From positions 9,610,001 through 9,674,000 of the forward strand of contig CM034107.1 of NCBI GenBank assembly GCA_019914945.1: a stretch of 64,000 bases of DNA. Direction: 5' to 3'. This document shows positions 13,001 through 26,465 of the stretch, in pieces. The number at the start of each line of letters is the position of its first letter. Position 1 is the first letter of the stretch. A program made the position numbers and the translations under genes. Source of the DNA: Typha latifolia (lineage: Eukaryota > Streptophyta > Magnoliopsida > Poales > Typhaceae). The notes under the pieces were generated by a model. The model saw only the letters and a program-made list of their open reading frames with translations. It had not been told where the DNA came from and ran no database searches.

Positions 13001-16000
13001 ACTCCAGGCAGATTCAGGTTTAATATACAGTACATGATTTTCTTGACTCACTTCATCGCCATTTTAGAATCATCTCCAAATAGAAAACGATAGTGATCAA
13101 TGTCACGACCCAAAATTAGAATCATGACAATGCACTTGAGATACACGAAATCTTAACTAATATTTTTCTAAGTCAAAATAAACAAGAATTTAAATTATGA
13201 ACAACTAACTCCAATAAATATAATCCAATAAATATAATCTAATAGTAAAGAAACACCAATGTCATCGATAATGTGTCACCAATCAAACTAAATAACCGAT
13301 GGTTCAAAATAAAATGTCTAATACAACCGATGGATGAAATAGTAAAATTTTAAGTGGAGGTGGGGTTTCGATATCTCTCTTAGCCGCCATGTGGATCAGC
13401 ACTTGAAATATTAAAAGAGGGAACCCATGAGCTAACAAATATAGCTCAGTGAGTGGAATCCACTTAAAAACCAAATAAATCCGAATCCATAACATAACTT
13501 TAAAAAAATTTAAGTCCAATAATATAAAATTAGAATTTTACTAAGCTTGCTTATGATAACAATAGTAATAACAATACAAATAATAACAGAGCAAATCATA
13601 TCTCATAACATGGTTCGTGTCCATATGATGAATTCCTTTTAATATTAATAATAAAGTCATATGTCTCAACTTGGGACTGTTCCTGAGGATCTATATCAAT
13701 TACTAGTCACCTCGATATACACTCAAGTCTTTTCTTTATAGTTAATCTAGGTAGGATCACTAGGAGGTATCATTATATGATAAACTCACCCTGTTTTTTC
13801 CACTAACTATAGAAAAATATTAGGGTCACCTCAGGGAGATTTTTAATCTAGCCTAGGACTGTTCTCTAAGTGCGCAGAGTCACTTAAACGGATCATATGC
13901 TGATTAGGTATAGGACTGTCTCCTGGACTTTAAGGTAGTTTTGAATTACCACAAAAAAATGTACGAAAAATATCTAGCCTGTGTATGTTCTCAAAGTCCT
14001 ATTATGTATCAATTATGTTTTTCCACTAATATTATCGATCATATAAATGATTATATATATACTAAGTATAGCAATGCATTGAGTCTTATATTTTGCACAT
14101 AGAACATAATAATGCACAAAAAATATAATAATGTATTTGCACACTGAATTATACGTGATCTGATTAAAAGCATAAAATACAAGACGAATAGATAATATAA
14201 ATACGTAAGTGAACCCATTCACTTGTATCTTAGCTAAAACGACTGAAATCTCTAGTCCATAGGTTAAGAAAGATCACCACATTTAATAAAAAATAAATAA
14301 CATATTTTAATTTAACTAACATCATGATTTCTAAAATTTAAAGTTGATTAAATAGCTAAAATGGGTTGGTTTAAGCCCATTGGATTAGGCTGGGCTGCGG
14401 CTGGCTAAGGCCCACAAGATTTTGATTAAACAGGCTAGGCCAAGGCCCAACAAAAAAAAAATAGTAATGGACTGGGCTGAGAGTTAGCAGCCCATCATTT
14501 GCTAATATGGTGCAGATTGGGTCTTGGATTCTAAATCCAACTTGAACCCGCAACTAAAAAAAACGAAAGGGGAGGGGTTGGCTCGGTCTAACCTGAGCCC
14601 CACCCCACCCTTCTTCCTCGAGAAGATCAATGCGAGGAAGAGAGAGAGAGATAAGGAGAGAGAGAGAGAGAGTCCATCGACGACTGCCGTCGTCGGTGGT
14701 CATCGGCCACATCCTATGCTCCCCGCCACGATCGCAGCCACAACAACTACACGAGATGGAAGAGAGGCCGTTGATGACGACCAATGCTCCTAACTCAAAG
14801 TTGGCGGCGATCTGAGCCACGAGGGCTCTAAGGAAGCACGCCTACGACACGAGGCCAACGGCACGACACTCCCGCACACAAGCGGTAGCGACCCGAAGCC
14901 ACCGGTCGACATGATTCACTGAGAACGCCGCTTCGCCCCAAAAATAGGTATTTTTATTCTAACCTATTAAACTTAAATTAATTATGAGGGATGGGAGAGG
15001 GGTTACTAACGAGTCGCGTGGTGGTCTACAATTGCTTCGGCAATGCTCCGGCGGTTTGATCCCACGTCATGACCTCGACGGCAAAGAAAGGAGATGGAGA
15101 TGGAAAGAGGGAAGAAGAGGGCTACGATCTCTCTCCCATCGAGGATTTTGGGGTTTGATTTATAGAGAAGAATCCAAATTCAAAATAGATTTGGATTCGG
15201 CCGAAAAACTCGTGGCTGCCTAGTCACACGCCGGTGCAGGAGAGAGAGAAGGGTGCCCACGTGCCCTCCAAGAGTTTTTTTTTCTTTGTTCTTACAATCA
15301 AAGTTTACCGAACTCCTTGGGCTATCCTAGTGAACTGATCTAAATAGAACACTAAAATGAAAGAGTTCATCAATAGGAAAGGGTACAAAGGGCATTGCCC
15401 AACCGTCCTTCTAGGAAAGGTCATCGTAATGACAAACCAACAACAGTCGTGCCAACCGGCATGGGACACTAGGGGTGTCACATGACACCCCTCATGTAGC
15501 TCGTCGCTGCTCGTTGCCATCCTCGTCGTCACCGCTTGAGAAATGGTTGTGGGTCAAGTCAAGTTGAATAAGAACTTAACTTGCGGATCTAGTGCCTCGA
15601 GCTTAGGGGGCAGTGAGGACGGAGGTGAGCGGTGACAACGACGAGTTGAAAAATTAGAAAGGGAATCACATGAGCCAACAACTATAGCTCAGTGAGTAGA
15701 ATCCACTCAAAAGCCAAATAAATTTAAATCCATAAATATAACTTGAACTAAATCCAAGTCTAACAATATAAAAATGATAATTTCACTAAGCATGCTTATT
15801 GTAATAATAACAATGGCACAAATAATAACTGAGTAAGTTATATCCCATAACATGCTCTGCCCCAACATACTGAATTTTTCTTAATAATAATAATAATATT
15901 TTTTGTCTCAATTGGGTCAATACTCCATGGATTCACATCAATTAGAAGTCACCTCAAGATGGCGCTTGAGTATTTCTCTCATAGTTGAACTAGTTAAGAT

Positions 16001-19000
16001 CACCGGGAGATGTCATTATATGATAAACACACTCTGTCTTTTTCACTAACCGTTGAAAGAGATTAGAGTTACCTCAGGAAGCCTTTTGATCTAACCTGAA
16101 AGTGTTTTCTAACTCCATCAGAGTCACTTAAGAAAGTCACTACAATGATCTAAAATAGAACTTTCCTTTGGACTTCTAAGTCAATTTGAGTCACCACGAA
16201 AAGTCGCAAGCGATACATACTAAGACTGTTTTCTAAACCATGCCAAATATCAATTATATTTTTTCACTAATATTTTTGTTTATTAACAATTGCTATTTGC
16301 ACGAAGTATAGCAATTTATTGGATCATATATTTTGCACACAAAATATAATAATTAAGTTTGCACATAGAAATATGTGATCTGACAAAAAGCACAAAATTC
16401 AATATGAATAAATATATGAGTGAACCCACTCATCTGAGTCTAGGTAAGACAACTGAAACCTCTAAGTCTCTAGTCCACGTGCTAAAAATCACCACCTTTA
16501 AATAATAAAGAAATAACATAAATTTTAATTTAATCAGTATAATAATTTTTGAAATTTAAACCAATTAATTTCTAAAATAGGCTAATTTAAGTCCAAAAGG
16601 TTGGGCTGGGCTGCAGACCAACCCGTAGCCCATATTTTTACAATAATCGGGTTGGGTACTATTAATAAGGATTGGGTCGGGTCTTTGGGTCCGAAACCTA
16701 GACCCAAACTCGAGAAAAGAAAAGGTTGGGCTCGAGCTCGACGAGAATGACAAGGGAAAAAGAAAAAAGAGAGGAAAATGGAAGGAGAGAAAGGAGAAAT
16801 CACTGACGATCTCTATCGTTGGCAATCCGCTGACCTTGCTAATGCCCTCGATACCTCGATGACTTGAAAGAGGGGAGGGAAAATCGGTTATGGCAATCAG
16901 CGGTGGAAGACCTTCCATCCATGGCCAACCGCGACCCAAGCCACGAGGGCTCCAAGGGAGAACTCCTATGGCACAAGGCCAAAGATGTGAAGTTTTTGGT
17001 GACGAAGCAGCAAGGACCTAAAGTTGCTGGCAGGCATGATTTGCCGATGAAGCCGCAACCTAAAATTAGGTTTTTATATTTTAACCCATTAAACTTAAAC
17101 TAAATTTGAGGGGTGAGAGAGGGCTGACTTGTGAGCTGCATGGTGATCTCATTGCTCCGGCGATGCTCCTGTAGTCTGATCCTACTGCGCAAGCTCCAAT
17201 GTGTTTAGGAAAGAGAAAGAGAGATCTGTGTAGGGTGTGAAATAATAGAGTTAGGGTTCATATTTATAGGTTAGGTTTTTAAATCCGAATTTGGATTTGA
17301 TTCAGAGTGGCTGGAAATCTCACGGCCACCTCTCCCGTCGCGTGACAAGGAGGGAGAGAGAGAAGGGGGTTGCACGTGTAGTGCATGTGAGCCCTCTTTT
17401 CTCTCGTCTCTTTTTTTTCAGTTCTTACATCACGCCTAATCTTAGCCACGATTCCTATTTTGGGTTATGATAATAAGAGTCACAAATGATCACACAAAAT
17501 CTAGTGGTAGAACGACAAGTGGTAGAATCAGTAGCCCAACTAGCATTAGAATAAATACGACAAATGGGAGAGGAATAAGCAAACATCAATAGAGAGAGAA
17601 TAATAATCCCTCGCACATATTTGACAATTTGGAGTAGCTGCATAATGAATAGATCGAGGAGCTGCCACAAACTAACTATGCTCACAGAATGAGAAATGTC
17701 TAGTTTAGTGATACATAAGTACATAAGCTGACTAACAAACTGCTTGTATCTAGTCGGATTTGCCAATGGCATTCTATCCGTAAGACAGCTTCACATGAAA
17801 CTCAAGAGGTGTATCAGTTGTCCAATCATTAGATATAGTTGCCTGACTAATTAAATCAGAAACATACTTTTGTTAAGATACAAGTATGTCTCTCTCATTG
17901 TGAGCAATTTCAAGACCAAGAAACTAAACTTGTTGAGATACAAGTATGCTTCTCACTATGAGCAATTTCAAAATTAAGAAAATAGCACAGATGACATAAG
18001 TCTTTCATCTGAAAATGCTGAGACTTGGTGTTTCTACAAAGACTTAATAGCAACTGAATCATCACCTGTAATAATCATATCATCTACATATAGTAGAATA
18101 ACCTGTCCCTGTGGAGAAATGTGTGACATAGGGTGGACATGATCATTTTTCAACAAAACTAACCTCTATCATAGCTTGACAAAACTACTCAAACCAAGCA
18201 CGAGGTGGCTGTTTGAGGCCATAAATGGCACAATAAAACTGGTAAACATGGGATAGAGGGACTGACAATCTAGGTGGAGGCTGCATATAAACTATTTGTA
18301 TCAAATTACCATGAAGAAAATCATTCTTTACATTCATTTCATACAAAGGCCAGCAATGAATGGCAGCTACCCAAAGAAGGGTATGAACAGTAACCATTTG
18401 AGCTATAGGGGCGAATGTCTTTTCATAATTAATGACATACTCTTGAGTGAAACCTCTAGTAAATGTCAATAGATTCATTAGGTTGCCTCATGATTTTGCA
18501 AAACCCATTTACAACTAATAAGTTCAATGGCACATGGTAGAAGAACAACATTCCATGTCTGAGTGTTTGCAAAAGCTTAAAACTCCTCATTCGTAGCATG
18601 CTGCCACTCAGGATAGACAACAGCCTCCTAAGAAGAACTAGGCTCACGATTAGCATGAAGAGCTAGCAAGAAGGTGTAAAACTGAAAAGAATAACATGTA
18701 ACATCAATAAATCAATATCTCTCAGGACGATGCTCATGCTGAATTCAACAAGGGCCCATAGTACTAACAGGAGGAGAGGGTGTAGAATGTGACGTAGAAG
18801 ATGAAACAGGAGATGCAAATAAATGAGGTACAAGAATAACCCATCGAGGGTACTCCTGAGTGATAGGACACGAAGGGAGAGGATTACTAGGATATCCAAC
18901 AAGAGGCTTATTTGGAGAATATGAATGGGCACAGTCCCAAAATGAGGCTGAGGAGAAGATGTCAAAGATAAAGGCTCAAGGAATGTGAGATCCTGAGACT

Positions 19001-22000
19001 CATGAGCGTAATAAGGAATATCCTCAAGAAAATAGACATGATGAGCTGTCACGACCCGAAATAAGAATCATGACTGGCCATGCATCTCAATATGCTTGAG
19101 ATACATGAAGCCTTATTAATACTTTTTAAGTGTACGATGGCAAAAATAAATAAAGAAATAAATGAAGAAGATCTGGTTTATTAAATTAAACTAATTATAA
19201 TAATTATAAGGGATTTTTACAAATCACACCCTACATTTTGTCTATTTTATGATTCGCACCTCGTCTTTGGGGATTTTATAACGCGACCCCTCATTTTTCC
19301 TGTAATATTCATTTAACACCCTAACGTTACTTTAGCTAACTGACATTAACCATATTATATGGTTTATGTGACTCTAGTTCAAAAATGACTAAAATACCCT
19401 TAAGAAATCATCTTTAAAACCTAAAATCCCAAAATGGGGTTGAGTTGTCTTTAAATCCTAAAACCCCAAAATGGCATTCAACCAAAAATAATTACAGAAA
19501 CTAACCCCAAAATCCCAACTTAGGAGGAGTGATGTAGGCTTGGAGAAGCTCTTGCCGTTTGGGCAACTTCGGAAGGCAACCTCCTTCAACCTTTGACTGC
19601 TTGGTGTTTTGGTGATGTAGGCTTTGGGAAGCTCTAATTCCAAGCTGCAACCTTCCGACTACAAGCTCCTTCAACTCCGATGGCTTGGTGTTTGGGGAGC
19701 TATTGCTTGGGGTTTGGAAGCTTTGAGGTCAGCTTGGCATTTAGGGATGTTCTTCATAGTTTGGGGAGCTATGAGATGATAAATTATAGAGGTTTAAGTT
19801 ATGAATAAAATTAGAGATGAGTACAAGGGTAATTTAGGAATATTATAAATTATATAATAGATTATAACAGAATATTCTCTTTCTGGTATCGTTCTGTTTG
19901 ATTATAGTTAGGTTAAGTTAACTCAGGGTGTTAAATGAACATTACTATAAAAAGGAAGGGTCGCGTTATAAAATCCCCAAAGACGCGGTGCGAATCACAA
20001 AATAGGCAAAATATAGGGTGTGATTTATAAAAATCCCTAATTATAAAACAATGTCATTGTTTTTGAGTCTCTAAACGAAATAAATTTAACTGTTAATCTA
20101 AAGCATAAAATCCAAAAGAGTGAAAAAATAAATAGGTGGATCCTAAGTGGAGGTATAGTCCGGGTACATCTCGCTCAGTCGCCCCGGTGACTATTACCTG
20201 AGATAAATAAATAAAAAAGAATTCATGAGCCAACAACTATAGCTCAGTGAGTGGAATCCACTCGAAAACCAAATAAATTCTAAATTTTATTAATGTTGAA
20301 TAAAATAAAATTTAGAACTAAAAAAAATCAACAATATACATAACAATTTGCAATAGGCATGCTCTTTAAATAATAACAATGATAACAATAGAGTCACAAC
20401 TTGTAACCTTGCACGGTTTCAACATATTAACATCTTTCCAATAATTATACTACCATATGTCTTAATGAGTCTATACCCTATGGATCCACATCAACTAGAA
20501 GTCATCTCGAGATGACACTCAGGACTTTTCTTCATAGCTGATCTAGTTAGGGTCATCAGATGGTATCACCATGTGATCAACACACTGTCTTTTCCTCTAA
20601 CCATTGAGAAAAGTTAGTCACCTAGGAAATTTCTCATTCATCCTAGGATTGTTCCCTAACCTCGCTAGAGTCACCTAAAAAAGTCACCACAGTGATCTAA
20701 TTTAGGACTTTCCCCTGAACTTTCAGTAGAGTTGAGTCACCACAGAAAATCGCAAGCGATTTATACCGGGACTGTTCTCTAAGTCGTACCAATACTAGTC
20801 TCATTTTTTTTTTCACTAAATTTAATATTTGCACAAAGTATGGTGATGCACTGAATATAATGATTAAATGCACATAGAAAATATAACAATTAAATTTTTT
20901 GCACGTAACGATGAAATAAATAAATTTGCACACAGAAAATTTACATGGTCTGACAAAGGTACGAAATGTAATAAAAATAAATGTGAGTGAACCTACTTAC
21001 CTGAGTCTAGGCAAGACAACCGTAATCTCAAATCTCTAGCTCACGTACTAAAATCACCACCTTTAATAATAAATAATAATAAATTTTTCATTTTGAATAA
21101 TATCAATATTTTTAAAATTTTAAAAAAACTAAAAAGAACTAAAATGGGTTAAATTACTTATTAGATTGGGCTGGGCTATATCTGGCCCGGCCTATTCCAA
21201 AAAAAAGAACTAATCGGGCTGGGCCAATGCCTAGCTAAGATAATGGATTGGGCTATGGGCTAACCCGTAGCCCATCCAATTTAATTGGTTCGGGTCGGAT
21301 CTGTGGATCTGAAATCCAAACCCGAACCCGAACTCGTAAGAAAAAGGGGTTGGCTCGGGTTAAACTCGAGCCCAACCAAACCATTTTCTTCTTTCTCGCG
21401 ATCGACGCGAGAAAGAGAAGAATCGAGGGAGAGAGTGACCGTCGGCGACCTTGCCGGCGGCGGTTCATGACCACCCTCAAGCCCCTCGGCTCTCTCTCTC
21501 TCTACTTCGTCGTCCTCACGAGGTGGAGGAGAACTCACCACCGACGATTGACTTCAAAGCCGACGACGACTAGAGCCACGAGGGCTCTCCCAGAAGGCAA
21601 CCATAGCGCAAGGCCAATGGCTTGGAGCTCTTGAGCACGAGTAGTAGCAGCCCAAAGCCGCCGGCCGGCATGAGTTGCTAACGAACCTGAAATCCCCCAA
21701 ATTAGGTATTTCTAAATTACTTCATTAAACTGAAATTAAACTAGAGGGATGAGAGAGGGCTCACCAGGGAGGAGTGTGATGGTCCCTATTTACTCCGGCG
21801 ATGCTCCGACAGGTCGAACCCACGTCGTGATTCCGACGGTAAGGAAGAAGGAAACAAAGAAGAAGAAGAAGAAGAAGAAGAAGAAGAAGAAGAAGAAGAA
21901 GAAGAAGAAGAAGGAAAGGGAAAAGGAGGCTTGGGGGGGGGTTGAGGAGAGAGAGAGAATTAGGGTTTAATTTATAGATTAAAAAGCAAAATTCAAATCT

Positions 22001-25000
22001 AATTCGATTTGGATTTAGCGAGATCTCCGCTGCATCTCGTCGCGTGCCGGAGAGGGAGAGGGGAGGGGGTTGCATGTGCACACTCCTCTCTCAACCTTTT
22101 TTTTTTTGGTTCTTACACGAGCAATCTGCATTCGATGAGTTGAAGGATCATAACATTGATAGTATGTGTTCAAAATTGTACCTAAGAACACATCACACAT
22201 ATCGAGTTGACAGCTTGTCACACTCATGAGCAAGTAGTAGAACAAAGCGAGTACTTCCAAAAACATGAAGATGATTGTATTTGGTTTAACAGAGAAAAGA
22301 ACCCCATAAGGAGTGCGATCTTGTAGGAGAGGAGAAGACATGAAGTTAATAAAGTTAACAAAGGTTAAAAGAGCTTCTATCCAATAGGAACAAGGGACAA
22401 AGGAACATGCAAGATATGAGGTAGAGTAAGACAAGGTAGTGGTAATCGATCCATCTTAACAAATGGAAAGAAGAGATCTATTTATAGTTTGACGTGATGC
22501 TAATTATGACATAGGTGAGCAAGCAGTAAGGAATTGGAGTCATATGCTGAGTGTCATGAGTACTACCAGAAGGAGCAGACATGGTTGAGTGATTTATGAA
22601 AGAAGCAGGCATAGTGGAGACTAGGTTCTGCAAAAGAGACTAAGGAGTTTAATCTGCTAAATATGATCTGGTGGAGCAATATGCATAAAAGAAACATTGG
22701 AGGATATCTAAGAAGAAACATTAGTAGCCACAGATGTATTTGGGCATGGACAACTCTTTAGTTTGTGGTTTTTGCATTTCTTGGGATACAGTTCTCAGTA
22801 TGTCTCAATCAAATGCTTGGCTTGTGACAATGAGAACACTCAACGACAACGAGAGTATTTAGCAGCTACGGCCCTAGGAACCTAGTCCATCCCAGTCGAA
22901 GGGAACACCACTAGTGGAGCATATCGAGAATGAATTGTACAAAGATGCGTCTCCTCAGCAACTAGCTCAACAAGAGCTAACTCTAAACTCGGCAGGGTGC
23001 CACGATGGACCAAAGTCCCTGCCAAACTCCTGGTGAAGAGCACACAAAAATTGGTAAAACTGGCAATGCTCTCTAAAATTCTCATAAGTTAGAGGAATGT
23101 TAGAAGGCTCTAAGGTTTGCAACTCACGCCAAATATCACGCATATGATTATACAACTGCTAGATATATTGTTCACCTTGCAGAGCTGTTTGAGTACATAT
23201 AAGGTGATACTCTCGAACACCACCAAGACTCAACAAAACATGACCGAAGATGGCGCCAAGATTAGCTGCAATGGTAAATCAAATAAAATCCAAATAGAGC
23301 TTTGTCAATGGAGGTGATCAAATATGCTTCAACATGATGATGACAAGCCTTCTAAGTAGCATATTCTTTGGAGCATTAGAGGGGCATGTGAAGATAAATG
23401 TCGAGCTGACAGGAGAGACCCCACCCCGTCCATCAAATTGGTAGACCAATATGGTCAGTCAGTAGTTAGTGGAAGAAAGAAGGTAATCACGGGCTGTATA
23501 AAAATGTCATTGAAAGCAACAATAGTAATAAATTCAACAATAGTAATTAAATCTTGATTAGAGTTGGTACAATTAATTCAAGGGTAACAATTTATTCTTA
23601 ATCAAACTTCGGATGAGCAAATCCAACCAGCAAAGTGAATGAGCAGAATCAAATCCAATCCAACCATCAAACAGTAGAAAGGATAGTCCAACTAGCCAAT
23701 CCAATCAATTGATTGAGAGAAAAAAAATCAAAAGAGAGGAAAAGGACACCTTGCTTGGATAAGAGAGGAAAGGGACGATTGATCGGAGAGCTCCGTTAAT
23801 GTCGACAATAAAGGCCTCGATGGAGATCTTCCAAAGGAGGTTGCACTTAAGGGAGGAGATGATCGAAGAGCTTCTCAATGGAGATCTCGCTCACGAGGAG
23901 CTCCTTCCAAGTCAACGGTGGAGGTCTCGATGGAGATCTTCTGGAGTAGGTCCTGCTCAAGAGAGGAGATGATCGGAGAGCTCCACAACGGATATCTCAC
24001 GCTGGCCCTCGAGCTGCAGAGTCAACAAAGATCTCTAGGCGAGTACGAACCTCAACAGGAGGAGTCCTCAAGCTCGGAGATGAACCTCAAGCTTGGAGAT
24101 TGGGTATTCAAGCTCGGCGATGTCCTTTGACGGGAAGAGTCCTCATCGAGTGAGCGTGAAGGCCTCGTAGACGACTCGAGCTCAGAGATGAATCTTGACT
24201 TTGACCACTAGGGTGATCGACCGACTCGGCATGAGGTTGCCGACAATAAACCTAGGGCTCCAATAGCATGAAATAATTTGAGAAAAAGTAATCATCATGT
24301 TCAAGCAAGTTGAAAGATAAATGCATTAAGAATAGCAACGAGTGATTTTATCTTAAATGAATTCCTCAGTTGATGATGGTTTAGAGGTAGATCCAGAGGT
24401 AGATCATAAGAAGAAAGATAAATGCATCATATGTATTTAGAGAAATCTATAGCTCTTTGAGAAAACTATCTTTGATATATGCAAGGGAAAAGGTTGTTAG
24501 AAAGCATACAATAATTGACTTCTCTAGGTTAATAAATGTTCTTAGTAGTCAGTCTATAAATTGATAGGCTTTATTCCATCTTGCAATTTAATTACTCAAA
24601 ATCAAAATATTAGAATTTTATGAGTAAGCAGGTTTAGGAATTAGGACCACAAATGTAATATGGCTCTCTCTTTTTCCCTTCTCTTAGTTTTGTTCCCGTG
24701 GTCTTCTTGCATTATAACTTTATAAGTGATTGCCCTAGCCTTAGCCCTTATCGGGTCGTTTTTATTCAACCTGCGTTACCTAGCCCTTGTCGGAACATTT
24801 TTATTCGACCTGCATGCCCTATGTCATGACCTAAAAATTAGAATCATAACTGGACATGTACCTTAATGCACTTGAGGTACACGAAGCCTTAACTAATATT
24901 TTTCTAAGTCCCAAACTAATAAGAATTTAATTATGAACAGCTAACTCCAATTAATATAATCCAATAATAAAGAAACATCAATGTCATCGATAATGTCACC

Positions 25001-26434
25001 AATCAAACTAAAATAACAGATGGTTTAGAATAAAATATCTAATATGACCGATAGACAAAATAGTAAAATCCTAAGTGGAGGTGGGGTCCCCGTGTATCTC
25101 GCTCATCGCCAAATGGATCAGCACTTGAAATATTAGAAGAGGGAGCCAATGAGCCAGCAACGATAACTCAGTGAGTGGAATCCACTCGAAAGCCAAATAA
25201 ATATGAATCCATAGCATAACTTTAATAAATACAAATGCAATAATATAAAATGAGAATCTTACTAAGCTTGCTTATGATAATAATAATAATAATAACAATA
25301 ATAATAATAATAATAATAGTACAAGTAATAACAGAGTAAATCATATCTCATAACATGGTTCACATCAATATGCTGAATTTTTTTCTATATTTATAATAAT
25401 GTCATATGTCTCAACTTGGGATTGTTCTTGAAAATCCATATCAATTATAAGTTACCTCAATATACACTTGAGTTTTTTCCTTATAGTTAATTTAGTTAGA
25501 GTCACCAGGAGTGTCACTATGTGATAAACTCATCCTATCTTTTTCACTAACCATAGAGAAAGATTAGAGTCACATCAGGGAGATTTCTAATCTAGCCTAG
25601 GACTATTTTCTTAGCGTGCCAGAGTCGTCTAAATGGATCATATGCTGATCAGATTTAGGACTGGCCCTTGGAGTTCAAGGTAGTCTTGAGTCACCACAGG
25701 GAGATGCACGAAAAAATATCTAACATGTGTCTGTTTTCAAAGCCCTACCACGTAACAATTATGTTTTTCCACTAATATTATCAATCATATAAATGACTAT
25801 ATGTATTAAGTATAGTAATGCAGTGGGTTTTATATTTTGCACCCAGAACATAATAATGCACAGAAAAAAAAATATAATAATGTATTTGCACAATGAATTA
25901 TACGTGACCTGATAAAAAGCACAAAATACAAGATGAATGAATAAAATAAATACGTAAGTGAACCCACTCACCTGTGTCTAGGTAAAACAACTAAAATATC
26001 TAGTCTATAGGTTAAGAAAAATCACCACATTTAATAAATAAATAAATAAATAACACATTTCAATTTAGCTAATATCATGATTTCTAAAATTTAAAACTAA
26101 TTAAATTATTTAAATGGGCTTGTTTAAGCCCAAATGGTTAGGCTAGGTTGTGGCTAGCCTACAGCCCACCAAAACCCACTAAATAGTTTGGGCTTAAGGC
26201 CCACACTCAATATTATTCATGGGCTGGGCTGTAGTTGGCCCGCAGCTCACCCAATAATCCATTTAAATGGATTGGGCTAAAGGCCCAATCTCACTAATTT
26301 AAAAGAGTTGGGTCGGGTCGAGTCGGGTCTAGTCTTTTGGATCCGAAATCCAAGCCCAAACCCAAATAACATAAGTGGGTTGGCTCGGGTTGAGATTGAG
26401 CCCATCCCCGCTTCCTTCCTTGAGGGGATCAACA

Positions 26435-26465
<31 letters not shown>

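Larger units (their letters stand above)
19047..22117 (+). mobile_element. Solo LTR C, inserted into the copia element
   Basis: It begins TGTCACGACCCG and ends GGTTCTTACA. The flanking pentamers are TGAGC and CGAGC, agreeing at 4 of 5 positions. Minus the Mutator-type MITE it carries (19210-20037 plus 9 bp), it is about 2,234 bp, close to LTR A (2,196) and LTR D (2,230). It separates two parts of the copia integrase, so it landed after the copia element. Polylysine and poly-leucine ORFs around 21750-22080 come from its GAA repeat. Confidence 0.85.

Noticed and set aside
13441..13465. 'atagctcagtgagtgg' as a tRNA D-arm
   Set aside because: No acceptor, anticodon or T arm can be built around it, and it recurs at the same place in every LTR of the family.
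13101..17429. LTR A and LTR B as the two LTRs of one short element
   Set aside because: LTR A has its own perfect ATCAA duplication on both sides, and B lacks its first 310 bp, so they are separate insertions.
21749..22081. Polylysine and polyleucine ORFs
   Set aside because: Translation of the (GAA)n microsatellite in LTR C.
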